Assembly: GCA_002436065.1 (NCBI GenBank)
Contig: DIXP01000004.1
Span: forward strand, 29,552 to 93,551
Length of the DNA stretch: 64,000 bases
Reading direction: 5' to 3'
DNA from: Chloroflexi bacterium UBA6077
GTDB taxonomy: Bacteria; Chloroflexota; UBA6077
Below are positions 42,700-51,226 of the stretch, in pieces (positions within the stretch are counted from its first letter, which is position 1; every line of letters begins with the position of its first letter). The translations under genes and the position numbers were made by a program. A model generated the notes under the pieces. That model saw only the letters and a list, made by a program, of their open reading frames with translations, ran no database searches and had not been told where the DNA came from.

Positions 42700-45150
42700 C
42701 TATTGGAATCCCATTTTCTTCAGATGCTCATCGACCCGGGCTGATAGCAGAGCAACCTCCTCGATGAGGTCTGGGAGCGGGGTGGCGTAGCGGTCGGCGA
42801 GTTGCTTGATGCGGGTGGTGAGGGACTGGGAGACGCGGTCCAGTTCGGATTGGACGGAGGCGGCGAGGGTTGCGAGCCACTTGTCGTCCACGACGAGGGA
42901 CTTGATCTCCTCCTCGGTGAGCTTGCCGTACTTCACGGCGAGCCTGGCTTCCAGGGCGCTTCGGGCGTCCCTGACCTTCCTGGCGACCTCGGCCTCCTTC
43001 TCCATGAGGGAGAGGTACTCCTTCAGCAGCTTCTCCTCGTCCGCGGCCTCGGGGTCGCCCTTGACCTCCTTCAGGCGAGCCGCGATCGCTCCCTTGCCGA
43101 TCTTGCCCCTGTCGTCCTTCACGGCCTCTAGCAGCCCTTCCTCGCCGCCGTGCTCCTCGGCAATCTCCTCGAGCGCCTGGGCGAGGGACGCGGCCTGCGC
43201 CTCCAGATCCTCGATCTCGGCCTGCTCCATCGAGAAGCAGCGGGCGATCAGCAGGGCGGGCGGGATCAACTCGGCCTTGAACTTCAGCTTTCCGACGGAG
43301 AACTCGGGCTGCTCTTTTGTCTTCCTGTCCCTGTCCTCGACGATCTGGCGGGGCCTGGCCGCCTCCAGCCAGCCGTCACCGGCGATCATGTAAACGTCGT
43401 CCTGCATCGTCTCAGCCCAGTAGTCCATCAGCCACTGGTATACGTCGTAGGGGTCGAGGAGCGGGGCCTCGTGGAAGTCCCAGAGGAGGCTCTCGGAGAG
43501 GGACTCGATCAGCGCTTTGGGCCTGTCGCCGGCGGCGATGGCTCTCAGCCGGGGGGAGTTGGCCGACTTCCAGCCCTCGAAGCGGGCCGTGACCGATTGC
43601 CTGAAGGCGGCGAACTCCGGGTGGCCGAAGATGGCCGTCTTGATCTCGCCGGGCGCCACCTGCTGGCGGCTGTAGCCGGGGCGGCCGGCCGGTGCGAACA
43701 GCTCGGCGCGGAGGGTGGGGAAGAGCGCCCAGTAGCGATCGAGGGCATCCAGGTCTCGGTCCGGAATGCCGCCGCGCAGGTGGGTGTCGATGTCCTGGAT
43801 GTCCTCGGGCTCCGTGGTGTCTACGTAGCGCGGGATGTTCAGGTTGTAGTCGTTCGCCTCGATCTCCGCCAGCGGCACCATGCGGGAGTAGCGGGGGATC
43901 TCCGCCAGACGGGTGAAGGCGTCCACGATCTTATGTATGTCCTGGGCGCGAAGGCGGTTCTTGTTGCCGTCCTTGATGAAGCCTTTGGAGCCGTCGATCA
44001 TGAAGATGCCCCTGCGGGCGGCGGCGTTCTCCTTGTCCAGGACGACGATGCAGGCGGGGATGCCCGTGCCGTAGAAGAGGTTGGCCGGCAGGCCGATGAT
44101 GCCCTTGATGTAGCCGCGCCTGACGACGTTCTTGCGGATAGCGGCCTCGGAGTTGCCCCGGAAGAGCACTCCGTGGGGCAGGATCACAGCCCCCTTGCCG
44201 CTGCTCTTCAGGGAGGCGAGGATGTGGAGGAGGAATGCGTAGTCGCCGTTCTTCGCCGGTGGGATGCCCAGCCCGAAGCGGTGAAACTGGTCCTCGGCGG
44301 GGTTGAAGCCGTTGCTCCAGGCTTTGGTGGAGAAGGGCGGGTTGGCGACGGCGAAGTCGAAGCTCTTCAGCCTGCCGTCGGGCTCCTTGAAGTAGGGGGA
44401 GGAGAGGGTGTTGTCCCTCCAGATCTCCGCCGTCGGGCAGCCGTGGAGGATCATGTTCATCCGGGCCAGGGCGGCGGTGGCGTTGTCCATCTCCTGGCCG
44501 TAGATGGTGATGTCCACGCCCGCCGTCCCTCGGGCTTCGTCGTGGGCCTTGAGGAGCAGGGAGCCGGAGCCGCAGGTGGGGTCGTAGATGGTCTGGTTGC
44601 TGCTGGCCGCCGAGCCGATTCCGGTCACCCTGGCCATGATCCGGGAGACCTCGGCGGGTGTGTAGAACTGGCCCTTGCTCTTGCCCGACTCCGTCGCGAA
44701 GTGGCGCATCAGGTACTCGTAGGCGTCTCCCAGGATGTCGTCGCCCTCGGCGCGGTTCTTCCGGAAGTCGAGCGAGGGGTTCTGGAAGATGGCGACAAGG
44801 TTGGTGAGGCGGTCCACCATCTCCTTACCCCTGCCCAGCTTGTCGGGGTCGTTGAAGTCGGCGACGTCGATGACGCCCTTGAGGTCGTTGGCCTCGGCGA
44901 GCCTGGCGATAGTCTTGTTGATCCTGTCGCCGATCTCCTTGTCGCCCTTCGCTGCCACCATGTCGGCGAAGCCGCCGCCCTCGGGGACGTCGAGGAGGGC
45001 GGCTCGCTGGCCGGCGTAGCGGTCCGAGACGTACTTCACGAACAGGAGGACGAGGACGTAGTCCTTGTATTGCGAGGCGTCCATGCCGCCTCGCAGTTCG
45101 TCGCAGCTCTTCCAGAGGGAGCTGTACAGTTCGGATTTCTTGATGGGCAA
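42700..45150 (-). CDS. hsdM: Type I restriction enzyme M subunit with long C-terminal extension
   Basis: 816 residues from TTG 45150. N-terminal HsdM_N helical domain (1-130). N6-adenine methylase domain with GQFYTPAEVSRIMARV, SAM motif YDPTCGSGSLLLKAHD (190-196) and catalytic FAVANPPFSTKAW (270-273). The last 300 residues, beyond the common ~520-residue length, are mostly charged helices (for example LLKEYLSLMEKEAEVARKVR) and likely coiled coil. It methylates the site defined by HsdS. First gene of the operon. Confidence 0.95.
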   Translation of the reverse strand: MPIKKSELYSSLWKSCDELRGGMDASQYKDYVLVLLFVKYVSDRYAGQRAALLDVPEGGGFADMVAAKGDKEIGDRINKTIARLAEANDLKGVIDVADFNDPDKLGRGKEMVDRLTNLVAIFQNPSLDFRKNRAEGDDILGDAYEYLMRHFATESGKSKGQFYTPAEVSRIMARVTGIGSAASSNQTIYDPTCGSGSLLLKAHDEARGTAGVDITIYGQEMDNATAALARMNMILHGCPTAEIWRDNTLSSPYFKEPDGRLKSFDFAVANPPFSTKAWSNGFNPAEDQFHRFGLGIPPAKNGDYAFLLHILASLKSSGKGAVILPHGVLFRGNSEAAIRKNVVRRGYIKGIIGLPANLFYGTGIPACIVVLDKENAAARRGIFMIDGSKGFIKDGNKNRLRAQDIHKIVDAFTRLAEIPRYSRMVPLAEIEANDYNLNIPRYVDTTEPEDIQDIDTHLRGGIPDRDLDALDRYWALFPTLRAELFAPAGRPGYSRQQVAPGEIKTAIFGHPEFAAFRQSVTARFEGWKSANSPRLRAIAAGDRPKALIESLSESLLWDFHEAPLLDPYDVYQWLMDYWAETMQDDVYMIAGDGWLEAARPRQIVEDRDRKTKEQPEFSVGKLKFKAELIPPALLIARCFSMEQAEIEDLEAQAASLAQALEEIAEEHGGEEGLLEAVKDDRGKIGKGAIAARLKEVKGDPEAADEEKLLKEYLSLMEKEAEVARKVRDARSALEARLAVKYGKLTEEEIKSLVVDDKWLATLAASVQSELDRVSQSLTTRIKQLADRYATPLPDLIEEVALLSARVDEHLKKMGFQ

Positions 45151-45200
45151 GGGTGTTCTCCGTGGGGACGACTTGGTGGATGTACATGGACGAGGATGCC

Positions 45201-45229
45201 AGTGTATCAGCGTAGAATGGCCTGGGCAA
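45201..45229 (-). promoter_or_regulatory. Candidate promoter of the restriction operon
   Basis: On the minus strand, TTGCCC (45229-45224), a 17-nt spacer and TACACT (45206-45201). It lies about 50 nt before the hsdM TTG start. Hexamers match the consensus only partly. Confidence 0.35.
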
Positions 45230-45292
45230 CGGTGGGTGCAGGCTTTCTGCTGCGCGACCTCGGTGGTCTTGGTAGGCATTGTTGTGCTGAGC

Positions 45293-45370
45293 GTGGGGAG
45301 AGGGGTGTACGTGGAACGGGAGATCCTTCGCTGCGCTCAGGATGACACCGGGAGGGACGACAGGGTGACA
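45293..45370. repeat. Dispersed CTCAGGATGACA repeat
   Basis: GTACGTGGAACGGGAGATCC followed by TTCGCTGCGCTCAGGATGAC, then short GACAGGGTGACACC echoes. Same family as 22462 and 34821. Confidence 0.8.
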
Positions 45371-45419
45371 CCGGAAGGGGGCGACAGGGTGGTAGGGGGG
45401 AGGGGGAACCATGATTGTC

Positions 45420-45448
45420 TTGACCGAGGGTGGGGGGGCTGGTATAGT
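45420..45448 (+). promoter_or_regulatory. Sigma70-like promoter for the PH-NYN-maf genes
   Basis: TTGACC at 45420-45425, a 17-nt spacer and TATAGT at 45443-45448, giving a leader of roughly 45 nt before the ATG at 45499. This is the best consensus promoter noticed in the window. Confidence 0.55.
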
Positions 45449-45498
45449 CTGCGGCGGCATAACCTGTATAGACGATGCCCTAGGCTAGAGGCGGAAGG

Positions 45499-46509
45499 AT
45501 GCGGGTGGAAGGTCCACTGGACGGGGAGATGGAACCGGGAATCGGTGAGGAGGCGGCGGATCCGGAGTTGGCGGTGCCGCGGCCTCAGTGGAGACCGGCC
45601 CTGCGGGACTGGCGGCCCAAGCCCTCGCGAGGGGGGTGGATCTGCGTCATCGCCACGGCGGTGGGGCTGGTGTGTGCTGTGGGCGCGCTGGTTTACATAC
45701 AGGGGCGGCCGATGGCCGTCGACCTGTTCGTGGCCGCCGTCGCGGGGTTGGCCGGATTGATGCTTGCCATCGGCGGCGGTGTGATGGCGTACGGCTTCTC
45801 CACCATGCGCTACCGGCTGGATAGCCGGCGTCTGACGGTGCGCTGGTTGTGGATACGGGAGACGATACCACTGGGCGCGATCCAGGGGGTGTATGCCGGA
45901 CATCGCCTGGGGAAGAGGGCGTCCGTCGATGGGCTGGTGCTGCCGGGGTATCTGGTGGGCAGGGCCCGGGCCGAGGGGCTCGGCTGGATCGGCTTCTATG
46001 GGACAAGCAGCGATCCCGGCGATGCCATGATAGTTGCCACGATGCAGCGCTCCTACGCCCTCACGCCCTCGAATCTGGAGCAGTTCCGCGGACAGCTGAT
46101 CGAACTGCTGGAGGCGCTTCCTCCGGAAGAGGTCGAGCTTGCCCCTGATCCCAAGAGCTCCATGCCGGCCCTGCTCAGGCTATCGATCCTCAGGGACGGC
46201 ATGGCCGTGGCCGTACTGTCCCTTGCCCTGCTGGTGCTGCTGGGCTCCTTCGGATACGTGAGCTTCCGCTTTCCGGAGTTGCCGGCCTTGATGCCGCTCC
46301 ATTTCAACCACGTTGGTGTGCCGAACCTGATCGGCCCGCCGCAAGATGCCTTCCGCATGCCCTTCATTGGTTTTCTGATCCTCCTGGTAAACGCCGCCGT
46401 GGCTGCCGCCCTCCACCAGTGGCGGAGGGACGCCGGCAGGCTGCTGGCCGCCGGAACGGTGCTCGTGCAGTTGGTTATGCTGATGGCTGTAGTGCAAGTG
46501 GTACACTAG
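45499..46509 (+). CDS. Bacterial PH-domain membrane protein with DUF1648 segment
   Basis: 336 residues, ATG 45499 with GGCGGAAGG upstream. Two helices (about 48-68 and 75-98) precede a bacterial PH-like beta domain (YRLDSRRLTVRWLWIRETIP, then LGAIQGVYAGHRLGKR). Then comes a DUF1648-like stretch PELPALMPLHFNHVGVPNLI between further helices. Similar proteins are of unknown function, possibly envelope stress or immunity factors. Followed after 60 nt by the NYN gene. Confidence 0.75.
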   Translation: MRVEGPLDGEMEPGIGEEAADPELAVPRPQWRPALRDWRPKPSRGGWICVIATAVGLVCAVGALVYIQGRPMAVDLFVAAVAGLAGLMLAIGGGVMAYGFSTMRYRLDSRRLTVRWLWIRETIPLGAIQGVYAGHRLGKRASVDGLVLPGYLVGRARAEGLGWIGFYGTSSDPGDAMIVATMQRSYALTPSNLEQFRGQLIELLEALPPEEVELAPDPKSSMPALLRLSILRDGMAVAVLSLALLVLLGSFGYVSFRFPELPALMPLHFNHVGVPNLIGPPQDAFRMPFIGFLILLVNAAVAAALHQWRRDAGRLLAAGTVLVQLVMLMAVVQVVH

Positions 46510-46569
46510 CTGCATCTACTGTTTCCTGCTTCTACAGGATCGAAAGCCGTTGGCGGAGGTTGGGATCAG

Positions 46570-47778
46570 TTGCAAGAGCCGCATCAGGGCGATGTAGCCT
46601 TATACATCGATTGGGAAAACATCAAGTATAGCCTTCTGAACAGGGAGAATCGTCTTCCGAACGCCATGGCGATCAAGGAGGCCGCGGCGAAGTACGGGAG
46701 GGTGGTGGCGGCCAAGGCCTACGCCAACTGGCAGGAAGGGCAACACCTCCGGGATCCCAACGACCTCTATTCGGCCGGTATCGAGCCGATCTACGTGCCG
46801 ACGGTGATCCTTGGCTTTGGCGATTCCCCGGATGGGGCGCCCAGGCGCAAGAACAGCGTCGACGTCAAGCTTGCCGTGGACTGCGTGGATGCGTCCCTCT
46901 CCAACCCCAACATCTCCACATTCGTGCTGGTGACCGGCGACGGCGATTTCGTGCACTTGATCAACACCCTGCGGCTCCGTGGTAAGCGGGTGGTGGTGAT
47001 TGGGACATCATGGAGTACGAGTTGGCAGTTGACCAGTAGCGCCGACCACTTCCTTGCCTACGACGTCACGGTGGACCCTGTCAGCCCCTCCCCCGCCAGC
47101 AGGAACGGTTCTGCTACCACGCTGGAGGACGCGTTGAAGACGCTGGTGGAGGTGGTGAAGTACGTGCGGGAGAAGGGTCGGCCGAACGTCTTTGCCCAGG
47201 TGAAGCTGTTGATGACGAGCCGGCTGGGGAACTTTGACGAGCAGGCATACGGCTTCTCCAAGTTCAAGGACTTCATGAAAGAGGCGGAGAGGCGAGGCAT
47301 AATCAAGACGACCACCATTGGGCTGATCGATCGTGCCTACCTTCCCTGGGAGAACCTGGAGGATGGGGTCGCAGGGGAGGCGCCGACGGCTCCCGTTGGT
47401 GGGATGGCCCTGCCTGTGCTTCCAGAAGGCAACGGCGTGTCCGCCGCTCTCCGTTCCGGCGAGGAGAACACGAAGACGTTAGTGCGCTTCGTGAACAAAC
47501 TGGAGGAGAGCAGCCCGTTCATGTCGTTCAACTACATCGTGAGCCGCGCCTACGAGAGCCACTGCCTGCCCCTCTCTATGTCGGAGACCTCCTCCCTGTT
47601 GGACGAGACGATCCAGAGCGGGGTGTTCCTGACGGACTCCCGCACCATCCTGGACAGGGCCACGGGGGAGTACCGGGACATCAACATCTTCCGGTTGAAT
47701 CGACAGCACCCCACGGTGGTGGCCGGCCTCAACGAGCCAATACCCATCAAGCCCAAGATAGGAGTGAAGGAAGAGTAG
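46570..47778 (+). CDS. NYN-domain ribonuclease-like protein with LOTUS/OST-HTH domain
   Basis: 402 residues, TTG start at 46570. NYN (PIN-like) domain about 8-160: VALYIDWENIKYSLL (acidic residue in DWEN), RRKNSVDVKLAVDCV and VLVTGDGDFVHLI supply the metal-binding aspartates. An OST-HTH/LOTUS module follows about 185-255: LVEVVKYVREKGRPNVFAQV and YGFSKFKDFMKEAERRGIIK. The C-terminal 130 residues are unassigned. LabA-like proteins of this type are predicted RNases or RNA-binding proteins. Its TAG is immediately followed by the GTG of maf. Confidence 0.85.
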   Translation: MQEPHQGDVALYIDWENIKYSLLNRENRLPNAMAIKEAAAKYGRVVAAKAYANWQEGQHLRDPNDLYSAGIEPIYVPTVILGFGDSPDGAPRRKNSVDVKLAVDCVDASLSNPNISTFVLVTGDGDFVHLINTLRLRGKRVVVIGTSWSTSWQLTSSADHFLAYDVTVDPVSPSPASRNGSATTLEDALKTLVEVVKYVREKGRPNVFAQVKLLMTSRLGNFDEQAYGFSKFKDFMKEAERRGIIKTTTIGLIDRAYLPWENLEDGVAGEAPTAPVGGMALPVLPEGNGVSAALRSGEENTKTLVRFVNKLEESSPFMSFNYIVSRAYESHCLPLSMSETSSLLDETIQSGVFLTDSRTILDRATGEYRDINIFRLNRQHPTVVAGLNEPIPIKPKIGVKEE

Positions 47779-48375
47779 GTGGCCGACCTTATCCTTGCCT
47801 CCCAGTCTCCCCGGCGGGAGGCACTGCTTCGCCAGGTTGGGCTGGAGTTCGAGATCGTGCCCAGCGACGCGGAGGAGTTGCTCCCGGAGGGGGTTTCTCC
47901 CGATGTCGCGGCGAGGATGCTGGCGGAGAAGAAGGCCGGACTGATAGCCTCACAGCGTTCCGATGGGCTGGTGATTGGGGCGGACACGGTGGTGGTGGTT
48001 GGGGGGCAGGTGCTGGGCAAGCCTTCGGGGCCGGAGGAGGCCAGGGCCATGCTCAGGTTGCTGAGCGGGCGGGAGCACCAGGTGATCACCGGCATCGCGG
48101 TGGTGGACGCTGCCAGCGGCCGGTGCCGATCCGATGCCGTGGCCACCGGAGTTCTCTTTGCTCCTCTGGATGAGCGGGTGATCGACCGCTACGTGGCCAC
48201 CGGAGAGCCGCTGGACAAGGCGGGTGGCTACGCCATCCAGGGTTTCGGCGCCCTCCTGATCGAGGGGATCGACGGCTGCTACTACAACGTGGTCGGCTTG
48301 CCGCTGCGCCGGTTGGCGGAGTTGCTGTGGGAGTTCGGGTACGACGCGTTTGTAATGGGGAACGTTGGGCACTAG
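47779..48375 (+). CDS. maf: Maf-type nucleotide pyrophosphatase
   Basis: 198 residues, GTG start directly abutting the NYN gene. Family motifs: LILASQSPRREALLRQVGLE, LVIGADTVVVVGGQVLGKPS, GREHQVITGIAVV and YAIQGFGALLIEGIDGCYYN. Maf proteins hydrolyse (d)NTPs or modified pyrimidine nucleotides to monophosphates. Positions 47945-48363 are duplicated at 59350-59768 with only two base differences noticed. Confidence 0.92.
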   Translation: MADLILASQSPRREALLRQVGLEFEIVPSDAEELLPEGVSPDVAARMLAEKKAGLIASQRSDGLVIGADTVVVVGGQVLGKPSGPEEARAMLRLLSGREHQVITGIAVVDAASGRCRSDAVATGVLFAPLDERVIDRYVATGEPLDKAGGYAIQGFGALLIEGIDGCYYNVVGLPLRRLAELLWEFGYDAFVMGNVGH

Positions 48376-48531
48376 CCACGATCGTGAGCCCGAGGTAGCT
48401 AGTGCTGATCTTTACCCACATCGTATAACAGCTTCGTGGAGGGCCTGGCTTTACTATAGTGACCCCCGAAAACTGGACAGGGCAATTTGTTAGGATGGCT
48501 GTGCCGAGGAGTAGTAGGAGGGACGGTCGAG

Positions 48532-48819
48532 GTGGGGCAGTACAAGCGGCACAGCGCGGAGTTCAAGGCCAAGGTGGCAGTGGAGGCGATCAAGGGGCAG
48601 CGGACACTGAACGAGATCGCCGGTGAGCATGGGGTCCATCCCGGGCAGATAGTCCAGTGGAAGAAGCAGGTGCTGGAGGAGTTGCCGGGGCTGTTCGCCT
48701 CCAAGAGGGCGAGAGAGGCGAAGGGCGAGGAGGAGCTGAAGGCCAGCCTCTACCAGCAGATCGGCCAGCTCAAGGTGGAGCTGGACTGGCTGAAAAAAAA
48801 AGCTGGAGTTGCCGGCTGA
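48532..48819 (+). CDS. IS3-family transposase OrfA
   Basis: 95 residues from GTG 48532 (GTAGGAGGG upstream). HTH region GQYKRHSAEFKAKVAVEAIK then GQRTLNEIAGEHGVHPGQIV, followed by a leucine-zipper-like helix ASLYQQIGQLKVELDWLKKK. It ends just after a run of nine A at 48793-48801, where the product must change frame to continue into OrfB. Confidence 0.85.
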   Translation: MGQYKRHSAEFKAKVAVEAIKGQRTLNEIAGEHGVHPGQIVQWKKQVLEELPGLFASKRAREAKGEEELKASLYQQIGQLKVELDWLKKKAGVAG

Positions 48820-49645
48820 AGCCAAGCGGAGCCTGATCGAGCCGGGGCACGAGCACTTGAGCCTGAGCCGTCAGTGCGAGTTGGTAGGGCTGGCTAGGTC
48901 CAGCCTGTACTACCAGCCGAGAGGGGTGAGTGCGGAGAACCTCCTGCTCATGCGGCTGATGGACGAGCAGTACACCCGCACCCCCTTCTACGGGATCAGG
49001 CGGATGACGGCCTGGCTCAAGGGACATGGCTATGAGGTGAACCACAAGCGGGTGGCTCGGCTGATGGAGGCGATGGTGCTAGAGACCATCTACCCCAAGC
49101 CAAGAACCACCCTGGCGTCGCCTGAGAACAGGGTCTACCCCTACCTACTGAGGAACGTGGTGGTCGCCAGGCCCGATCAGGTGTGGAGCACCGACATCAC
49201 CTACATCCGCTTGTCCCGGGGCTTCGTGTACCTGGTGGCCGTCCTGGACTGGTACAGCCGGTACGTTCTGTCCTGGGAGGTCTCGGTGAGCCTGGATGTG
49301 GCGTTCTGCCTGGAGGCACTGGACAGGGCTTTGGACAAAGGAAAGCCGGCGATCTTCAACAGCGACCAGGGCTGCCAGTTCACCAGTCAGCCCTTCACCG
49401 AGAGGCTGCTATCCCGAGACATCAGGATCAGCATGGATGGCCGTGGGCGGGCGTTGGACAACGTGTTCGTGGAGAGGCTGTGGCGCACGGTGAAGCAGGA
49501 GGAGGTCTACCTCAAGGACTACCAGACGGTGCCCGCGGCCATCGCCAATCTGAAGGACTACTTCCAGTTCTACAACAGGGAGCGGCTACACCAGTCTCTT
49601 GGATACAGGACACCGGAGGCCGTGTACCGAGGCTCGGCCGGGTAG
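48809..49645 (+). CDS. IS3-family transposase OrfB (DDE integrase domain)
   Basis: 278 residues as an isolated frame from TTG 48809; in vivo it is probably made as an OrfAB fusion. HTH_21 region YTRTPFYGIRRMTAWLKGHG, then rve integrase core with the DDE residues in DQVWSTDITYIRL, IFNSDQGCQFTSQ and ALDNVFVERLWRTVK. C-terminus FYNRERLHQSLGYRTPEAVY is typical. All catalytic residues are intact. Confidence 0.9.
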   Translation: MPAEAKRSLIEPGHEHLSLSRQCELVGLARSSLYYQPRGVSAENLLLMRLMDEQYTRTPFYGIRRMTAWLKGHGYEVNHKRVARLMEAMVLETIYPKPRTTLASPENRVYPYLLRNVVVARPDQVWSTDITYIRLSRGFVYLVAVLDWYSRYVLSWEVSVSLDVAFCLEALDRALDKGKPAIFNSDQGCQFTSQPFTERLLSRDIRISMDGRGRALDNVFVERLWRTVKQEEVYLKDYQTVPAAIANLKDYFQFYNRERLHQSLGYRTPEAVYRGSAG

Positions 49646-49898
49646 TCGAGATGGGATGCCCAGTGGGCAGGCACTGCGGCGGGGATGAGATCTACGGCAG
49701 GAGCACAGGGCTGTAGGAGCCTTGATGCACGATCACTCGGCCCGGGATGCTAACAAATAGTTGCCAGATTTCTGTCTTGACAATGGGGTACACCATACAG
49801 CCGACCCTACGGCTGGGCCAAGAGATGTGGGTAAAGATCAGGTAGCTAGTGTTCGGGAAACCGACGCTTCTAAGACCTATCCGAAGCCTCTGGAATAA

Positions 49899-49944
49899 AC
49901 ACACCCCGAGTTTCAGAGGTGTCCCCTGAAGGCTCGGGGTGTGT
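49899..49944. terminator. Extended hairpin downstream of the CapA-like gene
   Basis: ACACACCCCGAG at 49899-49910 pairs with CTCGGGGTGTGT at 49933-49944 (12 bp). An inner TTCAG/CTGAA stem continues it. It lies about 100 bp beyond the stop of the minus-strand gene and may end the island's leftmost transcript. Confidence 0.5.
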
Positions 49945-50047
49945 CATGATGGTCGGAGGCGCTTACCTCATCTGATGGACGAGCGAACTTGCGCCCAATC
50001 CTGGACGGAGTGGGGATCTCATTCCTGACGGGACGTCCAAGACGATG

Positions 50048-51157
50048 CTATGAGGCGCTGACGATCACTCGGCCGGCTTCTGCTCGGAATTCGGTCCCAA
50101 GGCCTGCCGACGATCCCTCCAGAATGGTCACGAACTCCTCTGCCAGGTCCGGCCGCGTCTCGGGATAACCCTCTTTGTTTATCAAGCCGGGCAGTAGCGA
50201 GACGCTCTCTAGGTGTTCGCCTCGTATCCGTGCGTCCAACAGCACCGTCTCAGGCCTGAAGAACCCAAAAACCCGTGCTGTCGTCTGGCGGTTTCGGAAG
50301 GAGTTCTCTGGGTGGTTAGAGCTGGCCGGTGGCTTGCGGAACATGAAGTTACCGATGCTGTAGAAGATTGGCTTACCTTTGTAGTATTCAATAGCCTGCA
50401 ACTGGTGGGGGTGGTGTCCGATGATCATATCGGCCCCGGCATCGATCAGGGCATGTCCAACATCCCGCTGGTAGTCATCCAGTTCGTCTCCAGGTCTCTC
50501 TCCAGGTATTCCCCAATGGGCCGAGACAACCACGAAGTCCGCTGATTTCTTAAGCGCTTGTATGGACTCTTGGGTTGCCTTGACGTCGATTTCCCTCGCA
50601 AATGTAATGATTGGTGGCGGTGAACCGGGTTGCTCCATCGCTCGAGGCTGCTCCACCACGTATGCTGTGGTCACTCGGATCCCTGCGAGGCCGGGGCGAT
50701 CTGCACTCGCGGCATAGGACTGAGAGAGCACGGATGTGAACCCGAGGAAGCCGATTTTCCCGCCAGGCCCTTCCATTATGACTGGGGCACGAGCCTCGTC
50801 GATATTCCGGCCTGCTCCGATCTGCTTGATCCCTGCTTGCTCAACGAAGGCGATTGTGTCTTCCACACCTTCCCAGCTATAGTCCATCATATGGTTGTTT
50901 GCCAGATTCACAATATCCACACCGGCAAACACCAGATCATCAACGAGGTTAGGATCCGACTTGACTACGTTCTGCTTCTCTTGAGGGATGCCTCGCGTGG
51001 CTAGGGGAATCTCCAGGTTTATGAAGGCGATGTTGCCCTCTCGAAGTCCATCCATGAATGCCGCGACACCTGGACGTGCACGCGTCTCATCCGACATCCG
51101 CTCGCATTCGAACCAGTCTCCTACCGCTACAAGGCTTGTCACACTACTGCTGGCCAT
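50048..51157 (-). CDS. CapA-family metallophosphatase-like protein
   Basis: 369 residues. Calcineurin-like CapA fold: VAVGDWFECERM near the start, FINLEIPLATRG, VNLANNHMMDYSWEGVEDTI, FVVVSAHWGIPGERPG and MIIGHHPHQLQAIEYYKGKP. No signal peptide or membrane helix, unlike capsule-anchored CapA of Bacillus, so a soluble enzyme is likely. Its position beside a dipeptidase suggests a peptide-related role, but this is inference. ATG at 51157. Confidence 0.85.
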   Translation of the reverse strand: MASSSVTSLVAVGDWFECERMSDETRARPGVAAFMDGLREGNIAFINLEIPLATRGIPQEKQNVVKSDPNLVDDLVFAGVDIVNLANNHMMDYSWEGVEDTIAFVEQAGIKQIGAGRNIDEARAPVIMEGPGGKIGFLGFTSVLSQSYAASADRPGLAGIRVTTAYVVEQPRAMEQPGSPPPIITFAREIDVKATQESIQALKKSADFVVVSAHWGIPGERPGDELDDYQRDVGHALIDAGADMIIGHHPHQLQAIEYYKGKPIFYSIGNFMFRKPPASSNHPENSFRNRQTTARVFGFFRPETVLLDARIRGEHLESVSLLPGLINKEGYPETRPDLAEEFVTILEGSSAGLGTEFRAEAGRVIVSAS

Positions 51158-51226
51158 GACGCTCCCTCCTAGGTACTCTCTTCCTGGACGAAACTTGGTT
51201 ATGCGCTGTGCTCTCGCCTATTGCGG

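Larger units (their letters stand above)
48395..49851. mobile_element. IS3-type element nested within an 18-bp-TIR element
   Basis: Perfect 18-bp inverted repeats, CTGATCTTTACCCACATC at 48405-48422 and its complement at 49824-49841, bound a 1437-bp segment. They are themselves flanked by identical 10-bp direct repeats GTAGCTAGTG (48395-48404 and 49842-49851), the mark of a transposition event. Inside are IS3-family orfA/orfB genes. IS3-like ends (GTGACCCCCGAAAACTGGAC near 48460, poorly mirrored near 49790) lie further in. A 10-bp duplication is unusual for IS3 (normally 3-4 bp), so an IS3 element may have landed in an older small element with 18-bp ends. Confidence 0.75.

Noticed and set aside
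43150..45345. 731-codon plus-strand frame opposite hsdM
   Set aside because: Antisense shadow; composition dominated by Val, Gly, Glu and Arg without motifs.
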